Shown here: piece by piece, positions 1-10,529 of the stretch
How the letters are laid out: every line of letters starts with the position of its first letter
How positions within the stretch are numbered: position 1 is the first letter of the stretch
Source: Magnaporthiopsis rhizophila
Lineage: Eukaryota > Ascomycota > Sordariomycetes > Magnaporthales > Magnaporthaceae
Direction of reading: 5' to 3'
NCBI GenBank assembly: GCA_003049465.1
Contig: PYSS01000008.1
Location: forward strand, 124,001 to 188,000
Length of the DNA: 64,000 nt
Translations under genes and position numbers: made by a program
The notes under the pieces: generated by a model
Databases searched by the model: none
What the model saw: only the letters and a program-made list of their open reading frames with translations
What the model was told of the DNA's origin: nothing

Positions 1-239
1 CCTTTAAAAAAAGGAATAATATTTATCTTTTATATTGCAATATTAAAATAAAATGGCCAAATAATAAACTGGATCACAAAAAATTCGGACCGTTCAGGAT
101 TAAAAAAATAATTTTACTAGTTAATTACAAATTTTAATTATTGCCAATTATAAAAATTTACCCTGTTTTTTACGTTTTTTTGCTAAAACTGGCACCATTT
201 GGGTTAAAAAGTACAAAATTAATGAAAATTAACCCGGAC

Positions 240-350
240 CAAAAATAAAAAATTAAAGAAATCCTTAATAATAAAATATATTACCGCAAATAATAATATT
301 TGGTTAAATGGGCAAAATACGGATATAAGTATAATATATGGGAAAAAAAA
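240..350 (+). pseudogene. Chromodomain remnant at the end of pol, copy A
   Basis: The plus-strand reading keeps a YLVKWA..GY-like core and a following N-I-W-E match to the chromodomain consensus (YLVKW.GY....NTWEP). In intact chromoviruses this C-terminal integrase extension binds methylated histone H3 and steers integration to heterochromatin. The frame is broken, so this is a fossil. Confidence 0.55.
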
Positions 351-586
351 ACAAATTTTGCAAATTGCCAAAAAATTTTACAGGAATATTAGCAAAAATA
401 ATTATAAAAAGGTTAGCAAATAATAAAAAAGTTTAATCCGATAGTGCACTGCTATAATAACGGAGTATTATTATATTAAAGGTTATATTGGGAATTAAAC
501 CCAAAATTTTTCGATAAGGATCAAAATATGCTATTATTGCGCTATATAACCTAAAGAAATCGTTAAAAACCTATCAATTTACTCGA

Positions 587-1153
587 TTAAAGAAGGGTAA
601 GCAGGTTAAGGTCCGGATAAATCCTAAGCTTGTCCCAATTAAAAGGTAAAAAAGGGAAATCGGGGGACAGCAGGTTTGAAAGCGCGGCAAAAGCCTGTAT
701 AACCGCCTTTTCGGCTTTTTTCTGCTTGACCCGCTCCAATTCTTTAACACTATTAATCCCGCAACGGATTGCACGCATTTTTCTTTTAAACCACATTTTT
801 TTCTGTTTGCAAAAGCGCTTAATTTAAGCGCTAACAGCAAACAATTTTTGTTTAATAGCGTAATGCTTTTTTTTAGCAGTTTTCAGCTTGGCCTTTAATT
901 TTGCATACTAATTACCGATAAAACGAAACTGCTTTGGAGTAAGGCCAAAAACGTTATATTAAAACCGCCCTTGACAAATACACTTCACGCACCGAGAAAA
1001 GTTTCGGGGGAAAACTTTATATCTGGAACAACCAAAAGCTTTGCAGGAAAAACAGGAAAATATTTTAATTAAGGAAAAAAAAAGGAAAATAAAAAGGTTA
1101 TTTCGATAAATAATTAATAATGCCGGTTTGCGCTTTTGCACCCGACCGAACAT
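587..1153 (-). pseudogene. Antisense accessory gene remnant of chromovirus copy A (Cys-cluster plus charged helix)
   Basis: It lies between the pol end and the 3' LTR, on the strand opposite gag-pol. The reading starts at a Met before a G-R-V-Q-K-R-K-P block. It then has CxxC-K-A, a following Cys, and a C-V-K-C pair. A charged segment with K-x-K-R-F-C-K-Q-K-K and V-K-E-L-E-R-V-K follows, then a Pro/Leu-rich tail. The same order of blocks recurs in the four other copies of this family in the window. The frame is disrupted, so I treat it as a dead copy. Function is unknown; the cysteine pattern suggests a zinc-binding fold (inference). Confidence 0.6.
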
Positions 1154-1269
1154 TTTGTTAAAAAAGAAAGGGACAGAAAATAATGGGAAAAAAAAAGTAC
1201 TTATTATTAACAAAAGGACGGGGCTGCAGATTTTGGCCAAAAAAATTTGGCCTAAAAGGGAAAACCTAA

Positions 1270-1761
1270 TATTACAACCATAGCTGGCAAAGGACAGAAG
1301 GGCTAAAACTAACCCCCAGCGGAACGCCTTTACCCTGCAATTATAAAGGCCAAGGGCCGAATAACCAAAGCCAAGCTAAAAAAAAGAAGTTATATAATCA
1401 GGCATTTACCTAAATACGGGTGATATATTTAATATGTTCGTTATATAATATAACAGATATAACAAATATAGTATAATAATATATTCGTTATGTAACATAA
1501 CAAACATAACAAATATAGCACAAATATAATAGGAAAGGGTTGCTGGTATATAAAGTAAGGGGTTCCTATTGTATTAAATAAATTCTTAACTGAGGCCTCG
1601 GCATCAATCAATCTAAATTAGCTCCAAGGCATCCCCTTGGGCAAGCAATCGAGACCTTTGTTATTACCCCAGTTCCTAGCACAAGTAACCTTGTGGAAAC
1701 CTTACTGCTCAGCGCCTCTCCTAGCATACCCTACCCTAAAAGCAGAGAACCGTTTGTAACA
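1270..1761 (+). repeat. 3' LTR of copy A (492 bp)
   Basis: It starts TATTACAACC (a G-to-A mutated TGTTACAACC) and ends TTTGTAACA. In reverse complement it aligns along its length with the LTRs at 54590-55042 and 61371-61822, including the block reading CTCTGCTCCTAGGGTAGGG. It belongs to the same LTR subtype as those (terminal ACAAACGG), unlike the LTRs at 7488, 8667 and 11230. Confidence 0.8.
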
Positions 1762-1945
1762 CCGAAGGATTTTATTAATTATATTACTAAAACCGTTTAT
1801 ATTAATAATAAACTATATAAATAATACCTGAAAAAAAAGGTTTAGCAACCCCAACCGGCATAATAAAACAATAAAACAAACCAAAAAAAAGCCAAACAAT
1901 AATAATCCATTGCGTATGGAACGTATTCAAAACCTATAAATTTAT

Positions 1946-2131
1946 TTGCAGGGGCTATATACCCCTAGCAGCAAAAAAAACAGCACAAAAAACCAAAATA
2001 TATCAAATAGCAAAATACCAAAAACGGAGGATGCTTTAAATACGGATAACAAAGGCATATTAAAAAGGATTGCCCTTAAAAATAGCTTGCAATTACCTAA
2101 TGCACGGACCAAAGAAAGGCCCTGTGTTTAA
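1946..2131 (+). pseudogene. Conserved gag-region segment, copy B
   Basis: A short open stretch that begins with a Q-G-L-Y-T-P block and contains K-T-E-D-A-L-N-T-D-N-K. It matches, with substitutions, the minus-strand reading at 16960-17268 in copy D. Conservation in the two copies and its position upstream of pol suggest part of gag. No CCHC zinc knuckle was recognised. It could also be non-coding leader. Confidence 0.4.
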
Positions 2132-4229
2132 AAGCTTTGTTCAGCTGGATTTATTATTTTAATAACGAATATTTTATGTATAAATTAGATAAAAATAAAT
2201 CGGATTAATATCCCCAGCAATAATTGGCTGCCACCCGATAAATTAACAGATTGGGCAAAATATTTAGGATATCCGAATTTAAAAAGCTGGAAAGGCAGGA
2301 AATATTAAAGGCAGCAGATATACCTATTAGCAATAACATTAAAACCTTACAGAAAGAATAATGCGTTATCCAACAGGCCCTAATAATATTTAGGGGCCTG
2401 TTAATCCAGAAAAAAATATCGAATATTTTAGTCGGGGATAACGAAGAAAATTCCGACCAAAAATCACTTGGCCAAACGCATTTAACCAAAGGGCCGGAAA
2501 ACAAGGATTTCGAACTGGGCAAATTTTAGGCATTTGCAAAAAAAAACCCCAGGGAATATAAAAAGCAGCGCACAAAAACCACAAATAAAAGAAAAACGTA
2601 CGTTACGCTTAATAATAAGGGTAAAGCATCCCACTAAAAGGTTTACACTTATATCCATAAGGTGCCGGCGTACTTATTACTCAAAATATAGCCCAATAAT
2701 CCGAAAAAATCCGGAAACCGCAAATTATACCGCAGGGTGCCCGTAATAAAAAATGATGGTTAGCGCCTAAACTAGGACCGAAAAAATCAAACCGTTATTT
2801 ATCACGGAAAAAATATACACCAAGCACGGTATTAAAAAAATAACCCATTCCTATACCAATAAAACTATATAACCAGTGGGGATTATAAAAATCTGGCGAT
2901 AAATAGCCCGGGATATGCAGGAATTTTTTAGGCAAAATGCTTATATTATGCTTATAATAATCATTTACCCAAAAAGCTAAAAAATAATTGGTTTCCAATA
3001 AAAAACAGCAAAAAGCCTTAAAGTTTGCCAAAACAGGAATAGCAATTACCTAAATAGCAAATCGTATTACAAAACCGTATCGAAAAAACGGCAATATTTA
3101 CCTTAGCACCCTATTATTTTATAGCATATATAGCAGGATTATTGCTGCATTATATTTGCAAAAAGCCAAAATGCAAATGCTATACCGAAAAAAAAGCCCA
3201 AAATTAGCAAACTGAACAGTTTTACCCCGACTATCAGTACAAGCCAAAAAATTAGGATATTTTACCAGAACAAAGGTTTGGTATAAATAAAGAAAAAAAC
3301 AAATTAAAAGGATTTTAGCAAAAATTACAGCAAATTATCCATTTTATATCAGGAAAATGGTTAAATAATAAAAATAATAATTAATAATAATAATTAATTG
3401 CAGATTTAATAAAAATTATATTGTGCTAGGAACGGTAGCAAAATATAGCATACCGGTACGCTGAAAATAATAGCCATACGGTTTTGGAATTGTAAAAAAA
3501 ACCAGTTATTTATAATAGCAAAATAATTAATTTAAAGGTAAATTAATTTAGGTTCGAGATTTTGGGGAAAATTTGTAAGGTTATCCTAAATATTATAAAT
3601 ATAAAAGGAAAAAACCTAATTTTGGGTTTCCCCTGGTTTAAAAATTTTAATCCCCTAATAAATTAGGTTTTGGAAAAAATTTAATGGAGAAAATTATTAT
3701 CGGAAAACAAAAAAGCCTAATAATTACAAACCCCGGACCATAAAAAATAAAAGCCAGATAGGGTTGTTATAATAATAACAGGATTTGGCAATTAACCCTA
3801 ACAAACTGCACCGATAAATTTGCATTTATCAGGTAATATTAACCTTAATAATAAAAAATCCCAAAAATAAAGGACAGGTTATAAAGGGAAATATAACCAA
3901 AATTATAATTTAGAAAAAAGCATAACCAAGGATAATAATTAAAAAACAAAAGCAACAAAAGATTATAACCAAAATTATAATCAGCCTAACAAATAAGCAT
4001 ATTAATATTTAAAAAATATTCCCGAAAAATACCATCGGTATTGGAAACTGTTCCAAAAAAACCTGGGAATAGGATTTTCGAAATACGGACCGTTCAATTA
4101 TAAAATCAAATTTAAACCAAAAGCATAATTTAATTACCAAAAATTGTACCGGTTAAACCCCAAATAACAAAAATTATTATAAAAATAATTTGCAAAAAAC
4201 CTGGAACAAAGCATTATTTAACCTTCGAA

Positions 4230-4960
4230 TTTTCCCGTGGAATATAAAATATTGTTTATTCCCAAAAAAAATAAAAAAAAATGGATATATATCGATTATT
4301 ATTCGTTAAATAAAGCTATAATAAAAGACCGGTATTTTTTGCCTTTTATTAACAAATTACAAAATAGGCTCGGCAAAGCCAAATAATTTACGGTTTTGGA
4401 CTTATGTAAGGCATATAATCTGTTAAAAATTAAAAAAAAATAAATAAAAAACCGCTTTCCGAACCCGGCTAGGAATATACAAATTGCTGGTAATAATTTT
4501 TAAGCTTACCAATATACCAGCCACATTCCAGCAAATAATTAACCATATACTGCAAAAGTGTTTAAATATTTGTGCATTTGCTTATTTAAATAATATTTTG
4601 ATTTTTTTAAAAATGCTAGAAAAATATAAAAAATATATGCATAAAGTTTTGCAAAAATTGCAAAACGCAAAGCTTTTAATCAAGCCCGAAAAATGCATAT
4701 GGTATATATAAAAAATAATTTTCCTAAAATATATAATTATGCTGGGTTAAATACAAATAAAACCAAAAAAGGTGCAAATAATAAAAGAATAGCCCAAATT
4801 AACCAATGTTAAAAAAATACAAAATTTTTTGGGTTTTTTAAACTTTTATCGGCAATTTATCCGGAATTTTAGCAAAATAACGCTTTTATTTACGAATTTT
4901 ACCAAAAATAACACCCAGTTCCATTAGGGAATACAAAAATAAAAAGCTTTTAATTTGCTA
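4230..4960 (+). pseudogene. Reverse transcriptase domain of pol, copy B (RIP-inactivated)
   Basis: The plus-strand reading shows the classic gypsy RT order: a P-K-K-N-K-K-K-W block with D-Y-x-S-L-N-K, then K-D-R-Y-F-L-P-F-I-N. It continues with L-T-N-x-P-A-T-F-Q-x-x-I-N and the catalytic box reading Y-L-N-N-I-L-I-F. Both Asp of the usual YLDD are now Asn, as G-to-A change gives. The segment 4484-4711 is the longest open piece; stops flank it. Catalysis is not possible with this box. Confidence 0.85.
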
Positions 4961-5029
4961 AAAAAAACCATAATATAAAAGCTAATATTAACTTTACCAA
5001 ACCCAAATAAACCTTTCAAAATTAAAACC

Positions 5030-5330
5030 AATATATCGGATTTTGCGATTGGAGTTTAATTTAATTAATAAAATAATAACGGGAAATTATATTTTTGCAC
5101 TTTTTTATTGCATAAATTTAATAAACCAAAGTTAAATTATCCAATTTATAATAAAAAGCTTATAATTATTATTTAATATTAGAAAAATAAAAAATATATT
5201 TGTGGCAAACAAATTATCAGGTTATGGTCCATACGGATTATAAAAATCTGGCACATTTTATTACCTGCTAAACGCTAAACAAATAACAAATCCGGTGGAG
5301 TTAATTTTTTCAGGATTATAATTTTAGGAT
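5030..5330 (+). pseudogene. RNase H domain remnant of pol, copy B
   Basis: The readable fragments are S-D-F-A-I-G near the start, a F-L-L-H-K-F-N-K-P-K-L-N-Y block, K-K-L-I-I-I-I, and a H-T-D-Y-K-N-L-A-H-F block. These correspond in order to the gypsy RNase H signature (TDAS..AIG, SRKL..AE.NY, KELLAIV, TDH.NL). Several in-frame stops are present. Confidence 0.65.
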
Positions 5331-5649
5331 TAAATACAAAAAAGGATCGAAAAACGGGCAGGCAAATGCTTTAAACCGCCGACCAGATCCCAAAAACAAA
5401 ATACCGCCAAAAATGCACACAATTTTAGCACAAAAACCAAATGGATTTTTGGTTTTAGCATAACAGGTATTAACAAAAATTGTGCCCCAAAAAGGATAAA
5501 TTTCGGAAAAAATTCAACAAATCCACAGCCGGTTAGCATATGGATACCAAAAAATTGCAAAAATCTGAAAAAAATTTCGATAATATTACGGGTTTATAAA
5601 AACCTGTGCTAAAATATAAAAAATAATTAAAAATTATAAAAATTGCGCA

Positions 5650-6080
5650 AAAAATAAAACAAATAAATATTAACCTTATAAATTATTCCAGCCTTTGCCA
5701 GTATTTAATAAAATATGGCAAAAAATTACCGCAAATTTTGTTATAGGGCTATCCAAATCGAAAAAACCTTTTATAAATGTTTAATACAATAATATTATAA
5801 TAATAATTAACCGATTTACTAAATATGCTATATATTTGCCGTTTAAAAAAAACGCGAAAATTATAAAACTAATTTATATTTTTATTCGAAACGTGATTGC
5901 AAAATACAGAATGCCAAAATATATAATTATAAACCGAAACAAGCTGTTTAATAGCAAATTTTAAAAATAATTTACGACGAATTTAGGTATAAAACACGCC
6001 TTTTTTACAGCTTACCATTTTTAAACGGATAAGCAAACAAAACGAACAAATCAAACCATAAAATAGTATTTATATTATTT
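5650..6080 (+). pseudogene. Integrase core remnant of pol, copy B
   Basis: The plus-strand reading gives a W-Q-K-I-T-A-N-F-V-I-G-L block, then N-R-F-T-K-Y-A-I-Y-L-P-F and N-R-N-K-L-F-N-S-K-F. It ends with a G-I-K-H-A-F-F-T-A-Y-H stretch and a Q-T-K-R-T-N-Q block. These match the order of a Ty3-type DDE integrase core (DF..GLP, DR.TK..., SDRG..F.S.FW, STA.HPQTDGQTER.NQ). The catalytic Asp positions read as Asn, and stops interrupt the frame. Confidence 0.8.
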
Positions 6081-6589
6081 TGTTAATTATAAATAAAATA
6101 ATTGGGTATAATTATTCCATATAATATAATTTGCATATAATAATTTAATATATAAAAGCATAAAAATTATACCGTTTTATATAAATTATAGGTTTATATT
6201 TACGATATACAAAAAATCCAAAATAAAATTATATATTTTAGCAGGAGAAATACAGGTGAAAAAATTTACCAAACTGCACAAAAATTTTCAAACAAAGCTA
6301 AAAAAACCGTAATATTGCATATTTAAATAAACTAATAAAAAAACGATCAAAAAACCAACCTTTAAAAAAAAGGATAATATTTATTTTTTTCGATACAATA
6401 TTAAAACAAAATAACCAAATAATAAATTAAACCATAAAAAATTGGAACCGTTCAAAATTTTAAAAAAAATTTCCGATATTAATTACAAATTTTAACTATT
6501 ATTAATTATAAAAAATTATCCTGTTTTTTATATTAATCTGTTTAAATTAATACCACCAGGGTTTAAAAATAATAAATTAATAAAAATTA

Positions 6590-6710
6590 ACCCAAAATAA
6601 AAGTACAAAATTAAAAAAATCCTGGATAAAAATATTATTAACGGAATTAAGCATTATTTGGTTAAATAAACAGGATATAAAATTGAGGAAAATATTTAAA
6701 AAAAAATAAA
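6590..6710 (+). pseudogene. Chromodomain remnant, copy B
   Basis: It reads Y-K-I-K-K-I-L-D-K, then H-Y-L-V-K followed by a stop where Trp is expected, then T-G-Y-K. This is the chromodomain consensus with the Trp codon changed to a stop (TGG to TAA). It sits directly after the integrase C-terminal region and about 60 bp before the end of the antisense gene. Confidence 0.65.
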
Positions 6711-6768
6711 CCTAAAAGGTATGCTAAAAACTTTTAAAAAATACCGGCGGAAAGCTTTTGGTAAAAAG

Positions 6769-7377
6769 TTAATACCAATACCAAAATTCGGATTTTGGCT
6801 TGGAACGCCCGTACCAAAATAACTTATTTAAATAAAGCAGGGCCAACAAATTAAGGTTAGGATCAACCTTATAATCAGCCCAGCTCGGAAATAACGAAAG
6901 AAAATTAGGGACTGGCAAATCGGGAAATACAACAGGAACCTGCACAGCCGCCTTTTCGGCCTTCTCCCGCTTAACCCATTCCAATTTTTTAATACTGCTA
7001 ATCCTGTAACGGATTGCGCAGGTTAACTTTTTACGCCACTGTTTTTTTTGTTTGTAAAAACGCTTAATTTTTGCATTAACCGACCAACGCTTTTTTTCCG
7101 CGGCCTTTAGCTCCTTTTTTACACAAGCGTGCTAGGTGCTATAAATAAGGAGGTGCTCGGAAAACGGGCCCAGAACGTTGCAATAAAAACGCCCAAAACG
7201 GACGCACCGGTTACAACACGAACGATCGCGCAAAAATGCATCACAATAAAAAAAACCATCGGCCTTGCAGTTGGAACAAAAAGGTATAATAAAAAGGGAT
7301 AAAATAATTAAAACCAAAAAATTATTCCAACGGATAATTAAGGATACTGGTTTACGCTTTTGCATTTTACTGAACAT
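6769..7377 (-). pseudogene. Antisense accessory gene of chromovirus copy B (Zn2Cys6-like cluster plus charged helix), best-preserved example
   Basis: It is transcribed opposite to gag-pol, between the chromodomain and the 3' LTR. From the Met at 7377 the reading gives a basic Q-K-R-K-P block. Next comes a cysteine cluster with spacing C-x2-C-x7-C-x9-C-x2-C-x7-C (7281 down to about 7180). A Lys/Glu-rich helical stretch with K-R-F-Y-K-Q-K-K-Q-W and K-L-E-W-V-K-R-E-K-A-E-K-A-A follows, then a tail with P-D-L-P-V-P and S-W-A-D-Y-K. One stop splits the two open pieces, at 7132-7134. The spacing is close to that of fungal binuclear zinc clusters (C-x2-C-x6-C-x5-12-C-x2-C-x6-8-C). It could be DNA-, RNA- or partner-binding; nothing in the sequence decides. 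Confidence 0.65.
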
Positions 7378-7487
7378 TTTATCAGAAAAAAGGGGATAAA
7401 AGTTGGTAAAAAAAAAGGCATTTATTATTAACGGAAGGAAAGGGCTGCAGGTATGGCCAAAAGGATTTGGCCTAAAAAAAAACCTGA

Positions 7488-8044
7488 TATTATAACCGCA
7501 GCTGGCAAAAAACAAAAGGGCTGGGATTAATCCCAACGGGAATATTTTTACCCTGCAGTTATAAAAGCCAAAGGCCAAATAACTAAGGCCAGACTGGCGC
7601 AAAAAGTTATATAATTAAGCATTTACCTAAATACAAATAATATATCTGCTATAAATATAGCAAATATAATATAATAATATATTTGTTATAAATATAGCAA
7701 ATATAACGCAAGCATAATATAAAAATCCAGGGATATATAAAAAAGGGTTTTTTATTATATTAAATAACCTTAACTGAGGCCTCGGCATTAATTAACCTAA
7801 ATTAGCTCCAAAATACCCCTTTGGGCAAGCAATAACAAACAATGTTCCTATCAAACCCCAGACCTCGTGCAAGGAGATTTTGCGAGACCCAGTACTGCTT
7901 AACACCGCCCCTAAATGCCCTACCCTAGGAGCAGAAGGCCTGTGATTGTAACAATCATGTGCAAGGCAACCTTGCAAAACCAGTACTGCTCAACACCGCC
8001 CCTAGGTGCCCTACCTTAGGAGCAGAAGGCCTATAATTGTAACA
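7488..8044 (+). repeat. 3' LTR of copy B with a duplicated end (557 bp)
   Basis: It starts TATTATAACC and has a first LTR-like end ATTGTAACA at 7953. This is followed by a second, near-identical copy of the last 91 bp (7954-8044) ending in the same ATTGTAACA. In reverse complement it matches the LTRs at 8667-9143 and 11230-11706 (block CAGGCCTTCTGCTCCTAGGG). The expected LTR without the duplication would be about 466 bp. Confidence 0.75.
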
Positions 8045-8666
8045 TTATACTATTAATTCCGTTTCGGGGCAATTATGCTAATAAAACGGCCAGTTAATTT
8101 AATATTTTTAGCTATATCCTAATTATAATAAAAATAATTTTTTTCCCCTTTTTTTGCCATATTGGTAACTGAATAATTGTTGCTATTGGCAGGAGAGGGT
8201 TTCTCCTGCTAAGTCGGCTCGGAGATCTCCAAAAGGGGTGAACAACGATCTTTATGATCTGGGAAAGTCCTATTATTGTGCACAAGGAGGAAGGAATATA
8301 TCTGCCTAAGGTAGGGCACAGGACTGCCCTTTTGTAGCTTGGAAGCGATCGCCCAAAGGGCGATCCGCCGCTCTAGCCGCACAGGCCGATTGGCCCGTGC
8401 GGGATCCAAAGGGGCCCAGAGGGTCCCTTCATTCCGTCCTCCTTTTCCAGATCGTACGCGCACAGAAATGCCTATTCCAACAGAATTATATAATATACAT
8501 AATAATAATTTATATTATTTAAAAAACACGAATTTTGTAAATATAAAACAGGTTATTTTATTATTATTACTTTTATAATTAAAAAGTTATTAACTTTTTT
8601 TTAACTGTTATAATTTATATATATTTTATTAGTAAATATTAATATTTCACCTATCTTTTTTTTAAT
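8045..8666. other. Spacer between two oppositely oriented chromovirus copies
   Basis: No gene and no similarity to the surrounding LTR elements was seen. The outer parts (8045-8185 and 8480-8666) are extremely AT-rich. The middle is a GC-richer island of hairpins, listed separately. The two flanking elements point their 3' LTRs at each other here. Confidence 0.6.
8189..8429. repeat. GC-rich island with five hairpins and a perfect palindrome
   Basis: Visible inverted repeats: GCAGGAGA (8189) with TCTCCTGC (8202); the palindrome GGAGATCTCC (8221-8230); AGGGCA (8313) with TGCCCT (8325); GATCGCCC (8347) with GGGCGATC (8358), loop AAA; CCGCAC-A-GGCC (8377) with GGCC-C-GTGCGG (8392), loop GATT; and AAGGGGCCC (8409) with GGGTCCCTT (8421), loop AGA. 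The island shows little sign of the C-to-T decay around it. Its origin is unknown; the AT-rich flanks with GC hairpins resemble fungal mitochondrial intergenic DNA (inference). Confidence 0.7.
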
Positions 8667-9143
8667 TGTTACAATCACAGGCCTTCTGCTCCTAGGGTAA
8701 GGCACCTAAAGGCGGTATTAAGCAGTACTAGATCGCAAAATCGCCTTACACAAGGTCTGGAAATTTTAATAAAACAGTTATCTGTTATTGCTTGCCCAAA
8801 GGGGTGCTTTGAAACTAATTTAGGTTAACTAATACCAAAGTTTTAATTAAGGTTTAACCAATACAATAAAAAATCCCTCCTTTTATACCCGTAAATTTTT
8901 ATATTATACCCGTGCTATGTTTAATATGTTTATATCAAATATATTAATACCCTGCCGGGTAATATATATAATATATTCATATTTTACATATCACCCTTGC
9001 TTAAATAAATGCTTAATCATATAATTTCCTGTGCCAGTTTGGCCTTAGTTATTCGGTCCCTGTCCTTTATAATTGCAGGGTAAGAGTGTTCCGCTGGGGT
9101 TTAGCCCTAGCCCTTTTATCCCCTGCCTGTTATGGTTATAATA
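8667..9143 (-). repeat. 3' LTR of copy C (477 bp)
   Basis: It starts TGTTACAATC and ends GGTTATAATA (decayed GGTTGTAACA) on the plus strand. It has the same length as, and aligns throughout with, the LTR at 11230-11706. It shares the CAGGCCTTCTGCTCC subtype with the LTR at 7488. Confidence 0.8.
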
Positions 9144-9255
9144 TTAGATTTTCTTTTCTAAACCAAATCCTTTTGGCTATATTTATAGCTTTTTTTTTTT
9201 ACTAATAATAAGTAATTTTTTTTTTATTAATTTCCGTTTCCTTTTTTTTAACAAA

Positions 9256-9857
9256 ATATCTGGTCGGATATAAAAATATAAGCCAATATTATTAATTATT
9301 CGTTAAAATAATATCCTTTTATTCATACTTTTTTTTCCTTATTATTATACCTTTTTATTTAAATTATAAAGCCGATAATTTTGCTTAATACAATATATTT
9401 TTTTGTAACATTTTTTGCTGCGAAAGGTGTATATGCCAGGGGTATTTGCAATGTAACATTTCTGATTTTTTTGCCAAACACCTCTATATGTATAATTTTC
9501 AGTACATTTGTGCTAAAATTAAACTAAAGGTTGCCAAAAAAAACTGCAAACCTTTCTGGCCAAAATCGATCGTTTGTGCAAATAAAAAAAACAATAGTAT
9601 AAAAAATTAACTTGTGCTATTTGTTGCAAAATTAATAATATTAAGGAACTGGAACAAATTAAGCAGGAGAAAGCCGAAAAGGCGGCCATATAGGCCCCTA
9701 TCGTACCTCCCGACCTGCCAATCCCCGATTTTCCTCCGTTATTTTCGGGCTGGGCCAACCATAGGATTAACTTTAATTTATTGGCCCTGTTCCAACCAGA
9801 TAAATTATTTTAGTACGGGTATTCCGAGCCGAAATCCAAATTTTGGTACTGGGGTTA
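9256..9857 (+). pseudogene. Antisense accessory gene remnant, copy C
   Basis: Plus-strand reading opposite to this copy's gag-pol. It keeps the S/N-Y-K-A-D block with Tyr at a position that is Cys in copy B (TGT/TAT change), the C-C-E-R-C pair, the charged K-E-L-E-Q-I-K-Q-E-K-A-E-K-A-A stretch and the P-D-L-P-I-P-D-F-P-P-L tail. In-frame stops are present. Block order and spacing equal those of the other copies. Confidence 0.6.
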
Positions 9858-10529
9858 ACTTTTTACCAAAAACTTTCCGCTAGTATTTTTTAAAAGCTTT
9901 TGGCGCACCTTTTAGGTTTGTTCCTTTTTTTTATATACTTTTTTTAATTTTATACCCTGCCCATTTAACCAAATAATATTTGATTTTATTAATAATATTT
10001 TTATCCAGGATTTTTTCGATTTTATATTTTTATTTTGGGTTAATTTCTATTAATTTATTATTTTTAAACCCCGGTGGTACTGGCTTAAACAAATTAATAT
10101 AAAAAACCGGGTGGTTTTTTATAATTAATAATAATTAAAATTTATAATTAATATCGGAAACCTTTTTTAAAATTTTAAATAATTTTAATTTTTTATGGTT
10201 TAATTTATTATTTAATCGTTTTATTTTAATATTGTATCAAAAAAGATAAATGCTATTCCTTTTTTTAAAGGTCGGTTTCTCGATCCTTTTTTTATTAGCC
10301 TATTTAAATATATAATATTGCAATTTTTCTAATTTTATCTGGAAATTTTTATATAATTTGATAAACTTTTTTATCCGTATTTTTGCTGTTAAAATATATG
10401 GTTCTGCTTTGGGTTTTTTGTATACTGTAAATATAAATCCGTAATTTGCATAAAACGGTATAATTCCTATACTTTTGTATATTAAATTATTATATGCAAA
10501 TTATATTATAAAAAATAATTGTACCCAAT

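Larger units (their letters stand above)
1..1761 (+). mobile_element. 3' part of a decayed Ty3/gypsy chromovirus (copy A), cut by the window edge
   Basis: Only the 3' end is present: the end of pol, an accessory antisense gene remnant and the 3' LTR. Around 240-350 the plus strand still reads as a chromodomain tail (a YLVKW-like stretch followed by a Y..N.WE pattern), which marks the element as a chromovirus. Stops and AT-rich codons are everywhere, as expected after RIP. The LTR end at 1761 abuts sequence that belongs to another copy (1762 onward matches the reverse complement of about 17300-17390), so copy A appears inserted in copy B. CCGAA at 1762-1766 would be the expected target duplication, but its partner lies outside the window. 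Confidence 0.8.
1762..8044 (+). mobile_element. Decayed Ty3/gypsy chromovirus (copy B), 5' end interrupted by copy A
   Basis: Plus-strand order: gag-like region (about 1760-3300), reverse transcriptase (about 4230-4960), RNase H (about 5030-5330), integrase (about 5650-6080), chromodomain (about 6590-6710), an accessory gene on the opposite strand (6769-7377), and a 3' LTR (7488-8044). All frames carry multiple stops. No 5' LTR is visible before the break at 1762, where copy A's LTR cuts in. The LTR at 1270 is of another subtype and so is not its partner. The coding strand is strongly A-rich. Confidence 0.85.

Noticed and set aside
8209..8578. Short open frames on both strands over the hairpin island
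   Set aside because: They mirror each other across palindromes and have no start context, homology or codon pattern.
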